A stretch of 44,578 bases of DNA from Bacteroidia bacterium (GCA_030430845.1 JAUIKE010000055.1:1-44578), one strand, 5' to 3'. Shown: positions 26,427 to 36,385, counted from the first letter of the stretch. Numbers and translations are program-made. The notes: generated from the letters alone by a model not told the origin.

Positions 26427-27980
26427 TCATCGCTTACCGGCAGTCGGGCCGGGCCACATATCCGTCCGAAAAGGGGTAGCCGGAATACAAGTTTCGTTGG
26501 ACAAATTGGGATTTGCCGGATTATTATTGAAGGCGTAACGGACAGCGACCGGCTCCGGAACCTGGTCAGACCAAACCACCACCTTCTTTTTTCCCTTAAT
26601 TTCAGCTTTGGCCCAATACCACTTTTTATCCGCACCAGCAATGGCAAACTCCTGAAGCGCTTCCCCCTTACAGCTTTGCAAACCCTGTCCTGTTTCTGAA
26701 AAAGAAATGACTGCTTTATTTCCCGAAAACTTAATTTTCTGATAAACCGGTCCCGACTTAGTGATCTTTTGTCCATACACATCTGCCAAGGCCCAGCGGC
26801 ACAGGCGATTGCCGACATCCAGCTTGTTAGTGGGATGAATATCATCGGCTTCTCCGATATCGGTCGTAACAATCAGTCCGGTATTAGGATCTTTCATGAA
26901 AGTTTGGCGCTGAGCGTCCCGAAGCCGGCTCCAGGCATGGTCGCTTGGTTGGTCTTCTACCCCTCTAAAATTGGGCAACTGAACAATGGCGAACGGAAAA
27001 TTCCCCTGGTCCCAGTTTTCTCTCCAGGAGCGGATCATGGTTGATAACAATAATTCGTACTGTTCGGCTCTTTCTTCATTCGACTCTCCCTGGTACCATA
27101 AAGCCCCGCGAATATAAAACGGGATCAAGGGTTCGATCATGCCCTGATAGATGGAAGCGGCTATCCGATAATCTCTCAGCGCATCCGGAACTCTGGGCCT
27201 ACGGGGGGCTTTTGTTCCTTTTGCTTCCGCTTCCTTAGCTGCTTGCTCCCATTCTCGGATCTGTCGTTCATAATCGTTTTTAACTTGAGGTCTTTCCTGT
27301 TCCCATATCTTTTCCCGCTCTATACAAGGTTGAAGATCTTTGGAGGCTGCTAAATACTCCCTGGGGGTCCAGGCTTCAGCCTGAGATCCCCCATAGGAAG
27401 CATTGATTAATCCAATAGGCGTATTCAACTTAGTATGAAGCGATTTTCCAAAAAAATATCCGACACCGGAAAAATCAGGTACCGTCTCCGGACTACAGGC
27501 CTGCCAACTCGCCAATTTCCCTTTTTTACGCTTGAAGGCTACGTCCCGACTTACATTAAACAATCTAATTTCCGGGTAATCAGCCTCCTTAATGGCCTCG
27601 TCTCCTCCGGCGGATTGTTCCAGTGTCCATTGCATATTTGACTGTCCGGCACATAACCAGACCTCGCCGATAAGAATATCTTCTAATACCAGGCGATTGT
27701 TTCCGGATATGATCATCTCTGCCGGATCAAAACTTGCTTTGAAGGGTCCTAACAAGACCTTCCAATTACCTTGTTGATCAGCAGTTACATGTTTCAGCTG
27801 ACCTTTAAAGCTGACGCTAACCTCTTCACCGGGATCAGCTGTACCCCAGACTGGGACCTGCTCATTTCTCTGAAGAACCATGTGACTTCCGATTACCTCT
27901 GGGAGCTCCACGGCGGCATATCCTGATGTAAAAAGACATAATCCAAAAATCAACTGAAAAAATAAAGCAATGTGTTTCAT
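26427..27980 (-). CDS. Sialate-O-acetylesterase-family carbohydrate esterase
   Basis: This 517-aa secreted protein has a signal peptide of about 22 residues ending SGYA. The SGNH-like esterase motif GQSNMQW places nucleophile Ser114, ALWYQGESN follows in block III, and DIHPTNK carries the Asp-His pair. An N-terminal beta-domain starts LPEVIGSHMVLQRNEQVPVWGTA, as is usual in the SASA/DUF303 family. Despite the name, members act on acetylated plant glycans, including pectin. In this PUL it would deacetylate galacturonate or rhamnose so that glycosidases can act. A short AT-rich space of about 80 bp separates it from GH39. Confidence 0.9.
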   Translation of the reverse strand: MKHIALFFQLIFGLCLFTSGYAAVELPEVIGSHMVLQRNEQVPVWGTADPGEEVSVSFKGQLKHVTADQQGNWKVLLGPFKASFDPAEMIISGNNRLVLEDILIGEVWLCAGQSNMQWTLEQSAGGDEAIKEADYPEIRLFNVSRDVAFKRKKGKLASWQACSPETVPDFSGVGYFFGKSLHTKLNTPIGLINASYGGSQAEAWTPREYLAASKDLQPCIEREKIWEQERPQVKNDYERQIREWEQAAKEAEAKGTKAPRRPRVPDALRDYRIAASIYQGMIEPLIPFYIRGALWYQGESNEERAEQYELLLSTMIRSWRENWDQGNFPFAIVQLPNFRGVEDQPSDHAWSRLRDAQRQTFMKDPNTGLIVTTDIGEADDIHPTNKLDVGNRLCRWALADVYGQKITKSGPVYQKIKFSGNKAVISFSETGQGLQSCKGEALQEFAIAGADKKWYWAKAEIKGKKKVVVWSDQVPEPVAVRYAFNNNPANPNLSNETCIPATPFRTDMWPGPTAGKR

Positions 27981-27993
27981 TAACTTGATGGTT

Positions 27994-28308
27994 TTAGTCC
28001 ATGTGAAAAACTTCCTTCAAGGGAGTGCTGACCGGAGCATTATCCGGCTGTGTTTCCATGATGTCGGCCATATAGTCCCACCATTTTCTCATGATAGGTT
28101 GCTTGGTCAGAGCTTGTTCGTCATAATCTTTCGTCTGCTTCAGGCAGGCAAACAGGGTAAGTGTTTCTTCATCCAAAAAGATGCTGTAATCACTTATTCC
28201 AGCCTCTGACAGTAAGGAGGATAATTCGGGCCAGATCTCATCGTGGCGTTTTTTGTATTCGGTCTCAAAACCAGGTTTGAGCTTCATTTTAAAGGCTTTC
28301 CGGATCAT
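27994..28308 (-). CDS. rhaM: L-rhamnose mutarotase
   Basis: This 104-aa protein is the exact length of the E. coli enzyme when started at ATG 28308; an upstream in-frame ATG would only add eight residues from the end of GH28. The family's signature residues align: MIRKAF start, Tyr18, His22 (RHDEIWPEL) and Trp76-Trp77 ([10 protein letters not shown]), then [17 protein letters not shown]. It interconverts the anomers of L-rhamnose and speeds entry into the isomerase step. It has no signal peptide and lies between periplasmic enzyme genes of the PUL, 10 bp after the GH28 gene, which shows the PUL is about rhamnose. Confidence 0.95.
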   Translation of the reverse strand: MIRKAFKMKLKPGFETEYKKRHDEIWPELSSLLSEAGISDYSIFLDEETLTLFACLKQTKDYDEQALTKQPIMRKWWDYMADIMETQPDNAPVSTPLKEVFHMD

Positions 28309-28318
28309 AATTTGGTCA

Positions 28319-30247
28319 TTAGGGGTGTACAATGATTTCGAGCCTTGAAGCTTCTTTCTCTATATCCAGATATCCATCTGATTCGTTGAATGTCCACTTA
28401 TCTGCTCCTTCCACATTTTCAGGGGCCGAATCCATTATTACCCTAAAAGTCCATTGATGGTTTTTTTCGCCGGAAACGGTAATTTTTCCCTGATTTTTAT
28501 CAAAAGAAATACTCACCGGTGTGGAATAGAAACCATCGCCCAGAGGCTCAATATATTCGACAGAAGCGGATATGGAGGGTTGAATAAACACTAGCATTTC
28601 TTCAGAAAATTCGGTGGTATCCCCCGGCATCAATATTTTTTCCGCCGTAGGATTTACGGGAAAAATAGTCAGGTCTTCTTTTTGAGCAGACAGTTCTTCC
28701 ACTTGTTTTTTAATTCGGTCCTGTTTAGTTTCTTTTTTTTCCGGCACTATTTTTTGCACTAAAGAATCAGGCAAGGCAATGTTACTACTCCCCTTCAAGA
28801 TAATCAACTGACCTTCAGGTAGTTTAATACTGACATTTTCTATAGTCCAATCATCTCCGTAATTAATCTCGCCTCCTTTTTCGGCCTGGATCGATACATT
28901 TTCCCACTTTAGGTCGTGAATGCTTTTCTCAGGATAGGCATTGGCATAGAGCGCCGTTGTAGCCCCACTCACTTCAATATTGGAAAACTTGAGATTCTTG
29001 AATTCAGGAATGCCTCTTTCTGGAGGAATCACTTTTTGAGTCATAATTCTCCATCTATCGGAAATTTCTTCTTCCGGTATGGCATCGGGGATCTTGGGAT
29101 AGCTGTATTCGGGGTACCAATTGAGTTCAAAGTGGAAAGGGCTTCTGACGTTTTTCATTTTAATGTCGTGAAACCAGATGTTATCGATCACTCCACCGCG
29201 TACCTGAGCTGATTTGAAACGAATACCGGTATTGGTTCCGATGGCCTCCAATCCGTAAACCTCAATGTTGCGCATACCGCCGGAGGTTTCGCTTCCGATG
29301 GTAAACAAGCCGTGCCCGGCACGGGTGATGCAATTGCGGTAGACGATGTTTTCAGAGGGGCGGTTGACCCGTAAGCCATCCGCATCTCTGCCTGCTTTAA
29401 TGCACAGATTATCGTCATTACAATCGATGTCGCAATTTTCTACTAATATTTCCGAGGAAGAATCCGTATTCACGCCATCTGAACTAGGGCCGAAGCCACC
29501 GATGTTGTTGCGAATGATCAAACCATCTACATGGACGCGTTCGCTATAGGTGAGGGAAATGGTCCAAAAGCCGGCCCGTAAGACCGTAAAATCTTTTAGC
29601 AGAACGTCAGAAGATTTATAAACCACTACCGGACGCACTCGTTTGCAATCGTAATCGACTGCCCAGCGGACATCCCTGCGCTCGTAATCTACCCACATGC
29701 CCCCACTTCTGGGCGGATCTCCCCAGAATTTATCCCACCAGTATTTTCCATTGCCGTCAATGGTTCCTTTTCCGGTGATGCGAACATTTTCCTGCTCATA
29801 CACATTGATTAAAGCAGTCGGCCATACCATTTCAAAACCGGCGATGCGAGTGGGTCGCTCGGGATATTGGTAATCATCCTGAATAGCCCGGATCGTTACC
29901 CCTTCATCCAGATGCAACTGTACATTAGACTTTAAGAACAGTGCCCCCGATAAATAGATCCCCGGATTAAAAACCACTTTTCCCCCTCCTTCCTCATGAG
30001 CTGCATCAATCGCTTTCTGAATAGCTTCCGTATTCAGAGTCGTGCTATCTCCAACTGCTCCGAAGTCTGCGGGATTAAAAGTCCGGTCAGGAATAGGCGC
30101 AAAATCGTCCGAGTAGAAAATGCCTTCCAGCTCTTGGACTAGTTCGCTTTTGGTTTCTGTTTCCTGTTCATTACAACCTAAGGATATCAAACCCAGCACC
30201 AGCAGATATAGCATTTTTTTGACAGGAAAAGTAGATGAGTTAAACAT
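28319..30247 (-). CDS. GH28 polygalacturonase/rhamnogalacturonan hydrolase-like
   Basis: This protein is about 642 aa from the start at 30247, which gives a lipoprotein signal (LISLGC, Cys25); the longer upstream frame would add 27 residues with no signal. Right-handed beta-helix motifs of family 28 are all present: NTD (Asp262), DD (278-279, CNDDNLC), GHG (311-313) and the RFK variant of RIK (343-345). A beta-sandwich of about 150 residues follows the helix, with a Lys-rich linker (about 520-560). The long helix with extra C-terminal domain is larger than plain polygalacturonases (about 400-450 aa), and the GH28 members in rhamnogalacturonan loci often have this size. It probably cleaves GalA-Rha or releases GalA. 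Confidence 0.92.
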   Translation of the reverse strand: MFNSSTFPVKKMLYLLVLGLISLGCNEQETETKSELVQELEGIFYSDDFAPIPDRTFNPADFGAVGDSTTLNTEAIQKAIDAAHEEGGGKVVFNPGIYLSGALFLKSNVQLHLDEGVTIRAIQDDYQYPERPTRIAGFEMVWPTALINVYEQENVRITGKGTIDGNGKYWWDKFWGDPPRSGGMWVDYERRDVRWAVDYDCKRVRPVVVYKSSDVLLKDFTVLRAGFWTISLTYSERVHVDGLIIRNNIGGFGPSSDGVNTDSSSEILVENCDIDCNDDNLCIKAGRDADGLRVNRPSENIVYRNCITRAGHGLFTIGSETSGGMRNIEVYGLEAIGTNTGIRFKSAQVRGGVIDNIWFHDIKMKNVRSPFHFELNWYPEYSYPKIPDAIPEEEISDRWRIMTQKVIPPERGIPEFKNLKFSNIEVSGATTALYANAYPEKSIHDLKWENVSIQAEKGGEINYGDDWTIENVSIKLPEGQLIILKGSSNIALPDSLVQKIVPEKKETKQDRIKKQVEELSAQKEDLTIFPVNPTAEKILMPGDTTEFSEEMLVFIQPSISASVEYIEPLGDGFYSTPVSISFDKNQGKITVSGEKNHQWTFRVIMDSAPENVEGADKWTFNESDGYLDIEKEASRLEIIVHP

Positions 30248-30298
30248 AAAAAATAGTAATCGTTTGAATAAATTAATTCGAACAGCCAATAATATTTT

Positions 30299-30328
30299 TT
30301 GGGAGATGCCCGTGCGGGCATCTCCCAA
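30299..30328. other. Hairpin between susD and GH28
   Basis: A 13-bp perfect stem (30299-30311 with 30316-30328, GGGAGATGCCC) with a GTGC loop lies 19 bp downstream of the susD stop. Six T residues stand before the hairpin on the plus strand, which on the minus strand means an A run after it, so this is not a standard terminator for susD. It could stabilise the susCD mRNA 3' end or cap partial readthrough. Confidence 0.7.
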
Positions 30329-30347
30329 TATAAACCTATAGTATTAA

Positions 30348-31859
30348 TTAATACCCTGTATTTTGAGTATACAAACCTTCCTTAACAGTCAATTGACTTT
30401 GAGGAATCGGGTAAATAATAAAGTCTGTTGTAACGGTTTGAATTTTCCCGGAAGCATCTTCGCTTTGGATCCAGGCGTTCATAACGTCCAGCACTTTACC
30501 GGTACGAACCAGGTCATCCCAGCGAAGATTTTCTCCTGCAAATTCTTTCCTTCTTTCTTCCAGCAGCATATCCAGCGTAACCCCGGATACGGGGCCAAGG
30601 CCTGCCCTGGCTCTGACATCATTGACGATATCATCCACCTCCGACGAAGCCCCAGAAGCTCCCTGTAAGATACATTCTGCTTTCAGCATCAACACATCAG
30701 TAAAGCGAAGCACCGGGTAGTTGAGAGACCAATCGAAGCGGTCGCCACCAGCTTTGTCTACATTCATGAATTTGTCGTAAAACTGAGCATCCACCGGTTC
30801 TCCTTCTTCATTAAGATAAGTAATCTGGAAGGTCGGCTCTACTCTTAGATCTCCGTCTTCATAAGAATTCAGCAAATCATCTGAGATTCTTTTAGAACCG
30901 TCGCCAGGATTACCTCCCGGGAAAGGGAGATTAACTCGTGCCCAGGCTTCATCATAATATTCGGTTGGATAAAATCCACCGGCACCTACACCTCCGGAGA
31001 TAAACTGAAAGTCAAAGACAATCTCGTCATTCCCCTCATTATCGTAGTCGAAAATGGAAGCATAATCATCCAGCATCCCGAAGCGGCCGCTGTTGATGAT
31101 GTCATTCAATAGCGTCAATGCCTGATCGTATTCGTTGGTACCAAGACAAGGGCCGTCGGGATGCAGTTGGGGGCCTGAGCGGGTCATGTACACACGGGCT
31201 AAGATCCCTTTGGCTGCCAGAGAGGTTGCTCTTCCTTTATCTGCACCAGAAAAAGAAGCAGGCAAATTAGCAATGGCAAAATTGAGATCTGAAATGATCA
31301 GGTCGTATACTTCCGACACGGAGCTTCTTCCTATGTCCAAGGCTTCCGTCGGCGTCACAAAGGTTTCAAATATGGGCACCTTTCCAAACCACTTTACGAG
31401 GTCAAAGTACAGAAATGCCCGAAGGAATTTGGCCTCTGCTTCAAACTGTGTTCTCAGGTTGGGATCAGTGATGGCCCCAGGATTTTCTGCTAGTTGGTCC
31501 AAAACCGTATTGGCACGCATGATGCCGTTAAAGTTAACATTCCAGGCTCCAGAAACCGAACCCAATGTTCCAATAGTATTCAGAAAGTTATTGATGGCGT
31601 TCCAGTCCCGTACACCCGCCTCACCAGGTGAATAAATGTTGTCGGAACGGGATTCGCCCAATATCACATATCGACTGGCATAATCCACATTACTTTGTAC
31701 ACCAAAAGTAGCATAAACGCCATTGATGGCTTGAGCAAAGTCATCCGCATTATTATAGAAGCCGTTACTACCTGCATCCGAAATCGGAGCCAGATCCAGG
31801 TCATCTTCACAGGATGCCAGGACAAATAAGGAAAGTATTGCAAATATTATTTTTTTCAT
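30348..31859 (-). CDS. susD: SusD/RagB-family glycan-binding outer-membrane lipoprotein
   Basis: This 503-aa protein has a lipobox (LFVLASC, Cys17), so it is surface-exposed after export. SusD-type TPR features are seen in NTIGTLGSVSGAWNVNFNGIMRANT (shown in parts), FLRAFLYFDLVKWFG near 148, and the C-terminal LLEERRKEFAGENLRWDDLVRTGK. It binds the oligosaccharide and forms the lid over the SusC pore. It starts 16 bp after susC stop, on the same transcript. No SusE/F-type binding protein follows. Confidence 0.95.
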   Translation of the reverse strand: MKKIIFAILSLFVLASCEDDLDLAPISDAGSNGFYNNADDFAQAINGVYATFGVQSNVDYASRYVILGESRSDNIYSPGEAGVRDWNAINNFLNTIGTLGSVSGAWNVNFNGIMRANTVLDQLAENPGAITDPNLRTQFEAEAKFLRAFLYFDLVKWFGKVPIFETFVTPTEALDIGRSSVSEVYDLIISDLNFAIANLPASFSGADKGRATSLAAKGILARVYMTRSGPQLHPDGPCLGTNEYDQALTLLNDIINSGRFGMLDDYASIFDYDNEGNDEIVFDFQFISGGVGAGGFYPTEYYDEAWARVNLPFPGGNPGDGSKRISDDLLNSYEDGDLRVEPTFQITYLNEEGEPVDAQFYDKFMNVDKAGGDRFDWSLNYPVLRFTDVLMLKAECILQGASGASSEVDDIVNDVRARAGLGPVSGVTLDMLLEERRKEFAGENLRWDDLVRTGKVLDVMNAWIQSEDASGKIQTVTTDFIIYPIPQSQLTVKEGLYTQNTGY

Positions 31860-31875
31860 TTTAGTTGTTTTTTTG

Positions 31876-34800
31876 TCAGAAAGTGAAGTTCAGACCAAAA
31901 ATGATGGACTTAGGCAATGGAAAAGCTCCGTAGTCATCTCCACTGTTGTTAACTGCTTCCGGATTATACCCTCCGTCATATTTGTCTCCACCGAAATAGT
32001 TCTCGGCCGTGGCATAGATCCTTGCTCCGCTGATAAAGGTGTTGCTTAATACGTTCCCCAAATTATATCCGAGTGTAATATTCCTGATTCTCCAATAGTC
32101 GTTTGGATACAGCCAGTCTGTATTTTTGATACGACCGAAACTGGAAGAAGCCTTTCCTCTCAGACCCGCACCCGGATCTTCAGGTGAACGCCAGCGATCG
32201 CGATGCAAGCCCAGTGTATTTTCAACAAATCCCATACCGGTACGATCCAGACCGCGACCAAAAGTGGAATAGATCTTTCCTCCCCATTGTCCTTGGACCA
32301 ATACACTGAGATCAAAGTTCTTAAATGTAAATCTGTTATTGATACCCCAGATATAATCCGGATTGGGATGACCGGACAGTATCCGGTCGGCCGGAGAAAT
32401 CACGCCATCATTATTGGCATCGAGATATTTAGGATCTCCTTCCTGCTGATTTCCGTATAAGGCAGCGCCTCCATCAATATCCGCCTGGCTGAGAATACCT
32501 ATCTGTTGTACTACGTACAAGCTATACATAGGCTCTCCAACCATTAAGATGTTGTGGGTGATATCAAAAGCCCCACCCAGAATAGGTGTATTTTCAGGTC
32601 CCAGTTGAACTACCTCATTGCTATTATGGCTGAAGTTGAAACTGGAAGTCCAGGTTAGTGCTCCTGTCAGGTTTCGAGTAGTTAATTCTACTTCCCATCC
32701 TTTATTCAATACTTCACCGATATTCGTCAAAGCAGAAGAGAAACCGATGGCAGTTGGAACCGGAATATTCAATAAGAGGTCCGTATTCCGCTTGGTATAG
32801 TAATCAAAAGAAGCAAATACTCTGTTCTCGAATAAGCCCAGGTCGAAGCCGATGTCCACCGTCTCTGACTCTTCCCAGCTCAATGCCTGGTTAGCAAAGT
32901 TACCGGGTACCTGACCGGGAGCCAGGTTTCCTCCCAAAGAATAATTGGCAAAGTTAAGCGTCGAAACATGTGAATAATCTCCGATACCATTATTACCCGA
33001 AATCCCCCAGCTGGCTCTAAGTTTCAAGCTACTGATCCAATCAACATCCTGCATAAAGGCTTCTTCCGAAATTCTCCAGCCGGCGGACAAAGAAGGGAAC
33101 GTGCCCCATTTGGTATCCGGCCCAAAGCGAGAAGAACCATCACGGCGCAATGATGCTGCCAATAAATACCGATCACTGAAATTATATTGGATCCGGCCGA
33201 AAAAGGAGACCAAGGTATTCTTTGTTTCCCGGGTGTTGGTAGCACCTGCGTTGATGTTGGCCGCATTCAAGGTAGTGATCACTTCTGAATTGAAACCTCC
33301 CGAAACGCGAATATCCCAACTATCAAATTTGCTGGTGTTGTAAGATGTACCGACAATTGCTGATACATTGTGAACGCCTCCAAAGACTTTGTTAAATGAA
33401 AGCGTATTTTCATTTACAAAGGTCTGACGGCGATATCCCTGGAAGCGGCCTCCGGCTGTTCTGTTACGGGTTACCCAGGCCGGCGTATAACTTTTATCGT
33501 TCAAGTCGGCATTGTCCAGGTTGAAACTAGATCTGAAATCGAGTCCGTTCAACAAGTTAAGTTGAGCATATGCCGTTCCTAATGTCCTAAAGATCTTTCT
33601 TTCACCAATGGAGTTTTCTATTACACGGACAGGGCTGGACCGGGAGTTCCCCCATGTGTATGGTGCATAGGATCCCACATTGACGTCCAGGCCGACGGTA
33701 TCTTCCGATACAGGAGCCATTCCGGCAGCAATATGCATTTGTTGGTCCTTACCTTCCACCCCAGGGTCACTTGCTATAGAGTAAGAAGGTGCAATGTTGA
33801 TACCGAAAGTAAGCCGGTCACTAGCTTTTACTTCGACATTGGCCCGGGCGGAATATTGCTTATATCCCACACCAATGGCGATGCCTTCTTGATCGAGATA
33901 ATCTCCGGAGATATAATAGTTGACGTATTCATTTCCGCCCGAAGCAGAAAGCTGGTAATTTTGGACGGCTCCTGTGCGGAACATCTCGTCCTGCCAATCG
34001 ATGTAATCAAGACCAGGGTGGCCAGGCTGGAACCAGCGATCATCTTTGATGAAGTTACGGTTGAAGTTACCGCCCAGAATAGCCAGGCGTTCTGCCGAAG
34101 TTTGGTCAGCTGTTCTTCCATCACCTGAACGAACCCAGGCGTAGTCTATCATTTCGGAGGCACGTTCTACCCATTCTTCTGCAGTGAGTACATCCAGTTT
34201 TTTGGCTGTACGCTGGAAGCCATAACTTGCATTCAAATTAATTTTGGCTTTTCCACTTCTTCCTTTTTTGGTGGTGATCAAAACCACCCCATTAGAAGCC
34301 CTGGAACCATAAATGGCCGCCGCCGCCGCATCTTTTAACACTTCAATGGAAGCGATATCGTTCGGGTTGATGTTATCGAGTGGGTTACCGGTACCAAAGC
34401 CCCCACTGCTGCTTTGTTCCGCTACTTCCAGCGGAAAGCCATCCACAACGTATAAAGGCTGGTTGTTGGCATTGATAGATCCCGTACCTCTGATTTGAAT
34501 ACGGAAGCCTGCCCCCGGAGCACCACTGGTTTGTTGAACGCGAACCCCGGCCAATTGCCCGACCAGGGCCTGGTCAACTCTGGTAATGGGTCGTTCATCC
34601 AGGTTTTCGGCCTCAAAACGGGCAATCGCCCCTGTCACATCAGCCCTTTTTTGTGTACCATAACCAATCACCACGACTTCATCGAGTACGGTGCCCTGGC
34701 TAAGGCTCACACTTATTTCATTTGTTCCGGCTACGGACACTTCCTTAGCCGAATATCCGGTGTAAGATATTTCGAGCCTGGTGGTTCCGTCGGGAACTTC

Positions 34801-35010
34801 CAGACTAAACTGGCCATCAATATTTGTGACGGTTCCAATAGTTGTACCCGCGGCCACTACATTGGCCCCGATCAGGGGTTCATTCGTATCTGCATCCGAT
34901 ACGGTCCCTGTGATGGTACGCTGGCTCCACCCCACCTGTGCCATGCTCAGGAGAATGGCAATAACCAAAAACGTCTTTGGTTTCACTAAAATTTGAGCGA
35001 TAGGATTCAT
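31876..35010 (-). CDS. susC: SusC/RagA-family TonB-dependent receptor
   Basis: This 1044-aa outer-membrane transporter has a signal peptide (about 1-29, VGWSQ), a carboxypeptidase-regulatory-like domain (about 31-110, TGTVSDADTNEPLIGANV), the DEVVVIGYGTQKR linker that precedes the plug, and a beta-barrel ending in FGLNF-TF, with terminal Phe as required for insertion. Length is typical of SusC. It imports oligosaccharides, here expected to be rhamnogalacturonan pieces, with TonB energy. It is the first gene of the PUL operon. The promoter-like box at 35178-35185 predicts a leader of about 160 nt, and the paired operators at 35207-35254 lie just upstream of it. Confidence 0.95.
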   Translation of the reverse strand: MNPIAQILVKPKTFLVIAILLSMAQVGWSQRTITGTVSDADTNEPLIGANVVAAGTTIGTVTNIDGQFSLEVPDGTTRLEISYTGYSAKEVSVAGTNEISVSLSQGTVLDEVVVIGYGTQKRADVTGAIARFEAENLDERPITRVDQALVGQLAGVRVQQTSGAPGAGFRIQIRGTGSINANNQPLYVVDGFPLEVAEQSSSGGFGTGNPLDNINPNDIASIEVLKDAAAAAIYGSRASNGVVLITTKKGRSGKAKINLNASYGFQRTAKKLDVLTAEEWVERASEMIDYAWVRSGDGRTADQTSAERLAILGGNFNRNFIKDDRWFQPGHPGLDYIDWQDEMFRTGAVQNYQLSASGGNEYVNYYISGDYLDQEGIAIGVGYKQYSARANVEVKASDRLTFGINIAPSYSIASDPGVEGKDQQMHIAAGMAPVSEDTVGLDVNVGSYAPYTWGNSRSSPVRVIENSIGERKIFRTLGTAYAQLNLLNGLDFRSSFNLDNADLNDKSYTPAWVTRNRTAGGRFQGYRRQTFVNENTLSFNKVFGGVHNVSAIVGTSYNTSKFDSWDIRVSGGFNSEVITTLNAANINAGATNTRETKNTLVSFFGRIQYNFSDRYLLAASLRRDGSSRFGPDTKWGTFPSLSAGWRISEEAFMQDVDWISSLKLRASWGISGNNGIGDYSHVSTLNFANYSLGGNLAPGQVPGNFANQALSWEESETVDIGFDLGLFENRVFASFDYYTKRNTDLLLNIPVPTAIGFSSALTNIGEVLNKGWEVELTTRNLTGALTWTSSFNFSHNSNEVVQLGPENTPILGGAFDITHNILMVGEPMYSLYVVQQIGILSQADIDGGAALYGNQQEGDPKYLDANNDGVISPADRILSGHPNPDYIWGINNRFTFKNFDLSVLVQGQWGGKIYSTFGRGLDRTGMGFVENTLGLHRDRWRSPEDPGAGLRGKASSSFGRIKNTDWLYPNDYWRIRNITLGYNLGNVLSNTFISGARIYATAENYFGGDKYDGGYNPEAVNNSGDDYGAFPLPKSIIFGLNFTF

Positions 35011-35177
35011 AAACTAATTTTTTGTTTGTCAATGTTGAAATGAATAGAAATCAGCAGTTTCGAGCAGAAATTCTTCTCTTTTTTCACAAATAATGAAGTA
35101 ATCTTAAATTCCAATTATGCTATTATAATGTGTCGATGATTTGGCTCAAGTCTTTCTTTTCGAAATTTTATTCTAAC

Positions 35178-35185
35178 CAAATTTA
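35178..35185 (-). promoter_or_regulatory. Putative susC -7 box (TAnnTTTG)
   Basis: Reverse strand reads TAAATTTG, a match to the Bacteroidota sigma-70 -7 consensus TAnnTTTG. A TTTTG at 35204-35200 on the same strand could serve as a weak -33 element. The box is exactly 21 nt from the proximal operator, as it is at the rhaEW promoter. Confidence 0.55.
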
Positions 35186-35206
35186 ATAGCCATGAAACTC
35201 AAAACT

Positions 35207-35254
35207 ATTCCGTACCATTCTGTATTCGGGAAAAAACTGTTCTGCACTATTCTG
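35207..35254 (-). promoter_or_regulatory. Paired operator upstream of susC
   Basis: On the reverse strand, the distal 16-mer (35254-35239) is CAGAATAGTGCAGAAC and the proximal 16-mer (35222-35207) is CAGAATGGTACGGAAT, 16 nt apart. The distal site matches the rhaEW distal site (36446-36461) at 15 of 16 bases. Each 16-mer is a direct repeat of CAGAAY-like hexamers with a 4-nt spacer, not a palindrome. The arrangement and its distance to the -7 box are identical at rhaEW. Confidence 0.85.
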
Positions 35255-35274
35255 TGGAGAGAGGAAACCGGAGA

Positions 35275-35306
35275 TAAATTAAGCGGCCGAACGGCCGCTT
35301 AATTTA
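35275..35306 (-). terminator. Palindrome at gntR 3' end
   Basis: 14-bp perfect arms (35275-35288 and 35293-35306) around GAAC, with GCGGCC/GGCCGC stems and TAAATT/AATTTA edges, span the stop codon of the GntR gene (35304-35306). It probably acts as a terminator for the regulator and keeps readthrough out of susC. The run of T is short, so strength is uncertain. Confidence 0.7.
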
Positions 35307-36323
35307 TAGAGAGTTACGGACGACCAAACGAAAGGGATTGGTAATATGTCGTTTTTCATTATCTAGGACTAGGCGTGCGGCGGTTTCGCCGAGCTGTTGG
35401 AAGTCTGTAGAGATAATCGTGATCCCATCCAGGAGGATCTCCTTTAAGGGGGTTTCGTTATAGGAAATAATACCCACTTCCTGGCCTACTTTCAGGCCCA
35501 TGTATTTGACGCGTTTGATGAGCGTAACCAGATCATCCTCCATCAAATTGATGTACACTTCATTTTTTTCGATGGGTTCTCTTGAAACGTCACTCACAAT
35601 GGAATACTCAAAGGCATATTCCACACAAAACTTTTTGAAACCGGAAAGGATTTCCTTAGGGTGATAACTGTAGGGAGGGAAAATGATCTTTATTTTTCGG
35701 TACTTTTTCAAAAGGTTCAATGCTTCCACCAAAACCTGAAAAATATCCTGCTCAAAATCCTGGTAAACAGCTGCATAATCACCATTAATACCTTCTAGTT
35801 TTTTATCTAACAGAATGAGCTTATGCTTAGGCAGTTGATTGATAAAATCCGCCGCATGTTCCCCTCCTTCCAGAAAATGTGGAATTATCACAAAATGGGT
35901 ATAATTCTGGTCCTTATGTGCCAGAATAATATTCTTGAAAAGCTGAAAATCATTATTGTAAATAAAAAAATCGATGGCGGCCTGCTTACCCAGCGTTTTG
36001 GAAAAAGAATCATAAATAATCTTTTTATGAACGCTCAATTTATTAAACAACAAAAAGATCTTAGCCTTGAGGCGGAAATTGGTGCTCTTTATGTAATATC
36101 CTTTACCGGGAACCGAATCGACTATGCCGATGGATTTGAGGTATTCATAAGCTTTTACAACCGTATCTCTTGAAATCTCAAATTTGATCAGCAAACTATT
36201 GACAGAAGGAAGTTGATCACTAACCTTTAGCTGATCTTTTTCCACCCCGGATATAATGGAATTAATGATCTGTTTGTACTTTGGTGTTTTAGAATATTCA
36301 TTTATTTTGATAATTGGTTCCAT
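35304..36323 (-). CDS. GntR-type regulator with sugar-binding-like domain
   Basis: This 339-aa regulator has an N-terminal winged helix-turn-helix (about 10-80: KYKQIINSIISGV, LPSVNSLLIKFEISRDTVVKAYEYL, GKGYYI) and a C-terminal domain of about 240 residues reminiscent of LacI/periplasmic-binding folds (THFVIIPHFLEG, GQEVGIISYNETPLKEIL, DFQQLGETAARLVLDN), like AraR-type GntR regulators. The gene sits between the susC and rhaEW operators and is divergent from rhaEW, so it is the natural candidate for control of both, with rhamnose or its phosphate as effector. Note that the operator pairs are direct repeats, which is not the usual palindrome of GntR proteins. The termini of the gene are well defined. 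Confidence 0.85.
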   Translation of the reverse strand: MEPIIKINEYSKTPKYKQIINSIISGVEKDQLKVSDQLPSVNSLLIKFEISRDTVVKAYEYLKSIGIVDSVPGKGYYIKSTNFRLKAKIFLLFNKLSVHKKIIYDSFSKTLGKQAAIDFFIYNNDFQLFKNIILAHKDQNYTHFVIIPHFLEGGEHAADFINQLPKHKLILLDKKLEGINGDYAAVYQDFEQDIFQVLVEALNLLKKYRKIKIIFPPYSYHPKEILSGFKKFCVEYAFEYSIVSDVSREPIEKNEVYINLMEDDLVTLIKRVKYMGLKVGQEVGIISYNETPLKEILLDGITIISTDFQQLGETAARLVLDNEKRHITNPFRLVVRNSL

Positions 36324-36377
36324 CTTGGTTTAGGATTCTTTTCAATATTCGATCTGCAGATCAAGATAAATATTTCT

Positions 36378-36385
36378 CAAAAATA
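36378..36385 (-). promoter_or_regulatory. Putative gntR -7 box
   Basis: Reverse strand reads TATTTTTG, matching TAnnTTTG, 55 nt upstream of the gntR start. No convincing -33 element was found. It lies about 60 nt from the distal rhaEW operator, so shared control of both divergent genes is possible. Confidence 0.35.

Noticed and set aside
30299..30328. Rho-independent terminator for susD
   Set aside because: The stem is strong but followed by A residues in the transcript rather than U residues, so I list it as a hairpin only.
34495..34989. 164-aa open frame on the plus strand
   Set aside because: Antisense to the susC N-terminal and plug region; no known features.
14424..35010. Ulvan or other sulfated-polysaccharide PUL
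   Set aside because: GH105, GH39 and rhamnosidase genes also occur in ulvan loci, but there is no sulfatase and no PL24/25/28 lyase. GH28, PL22-like lyase and esterase point to pectin.
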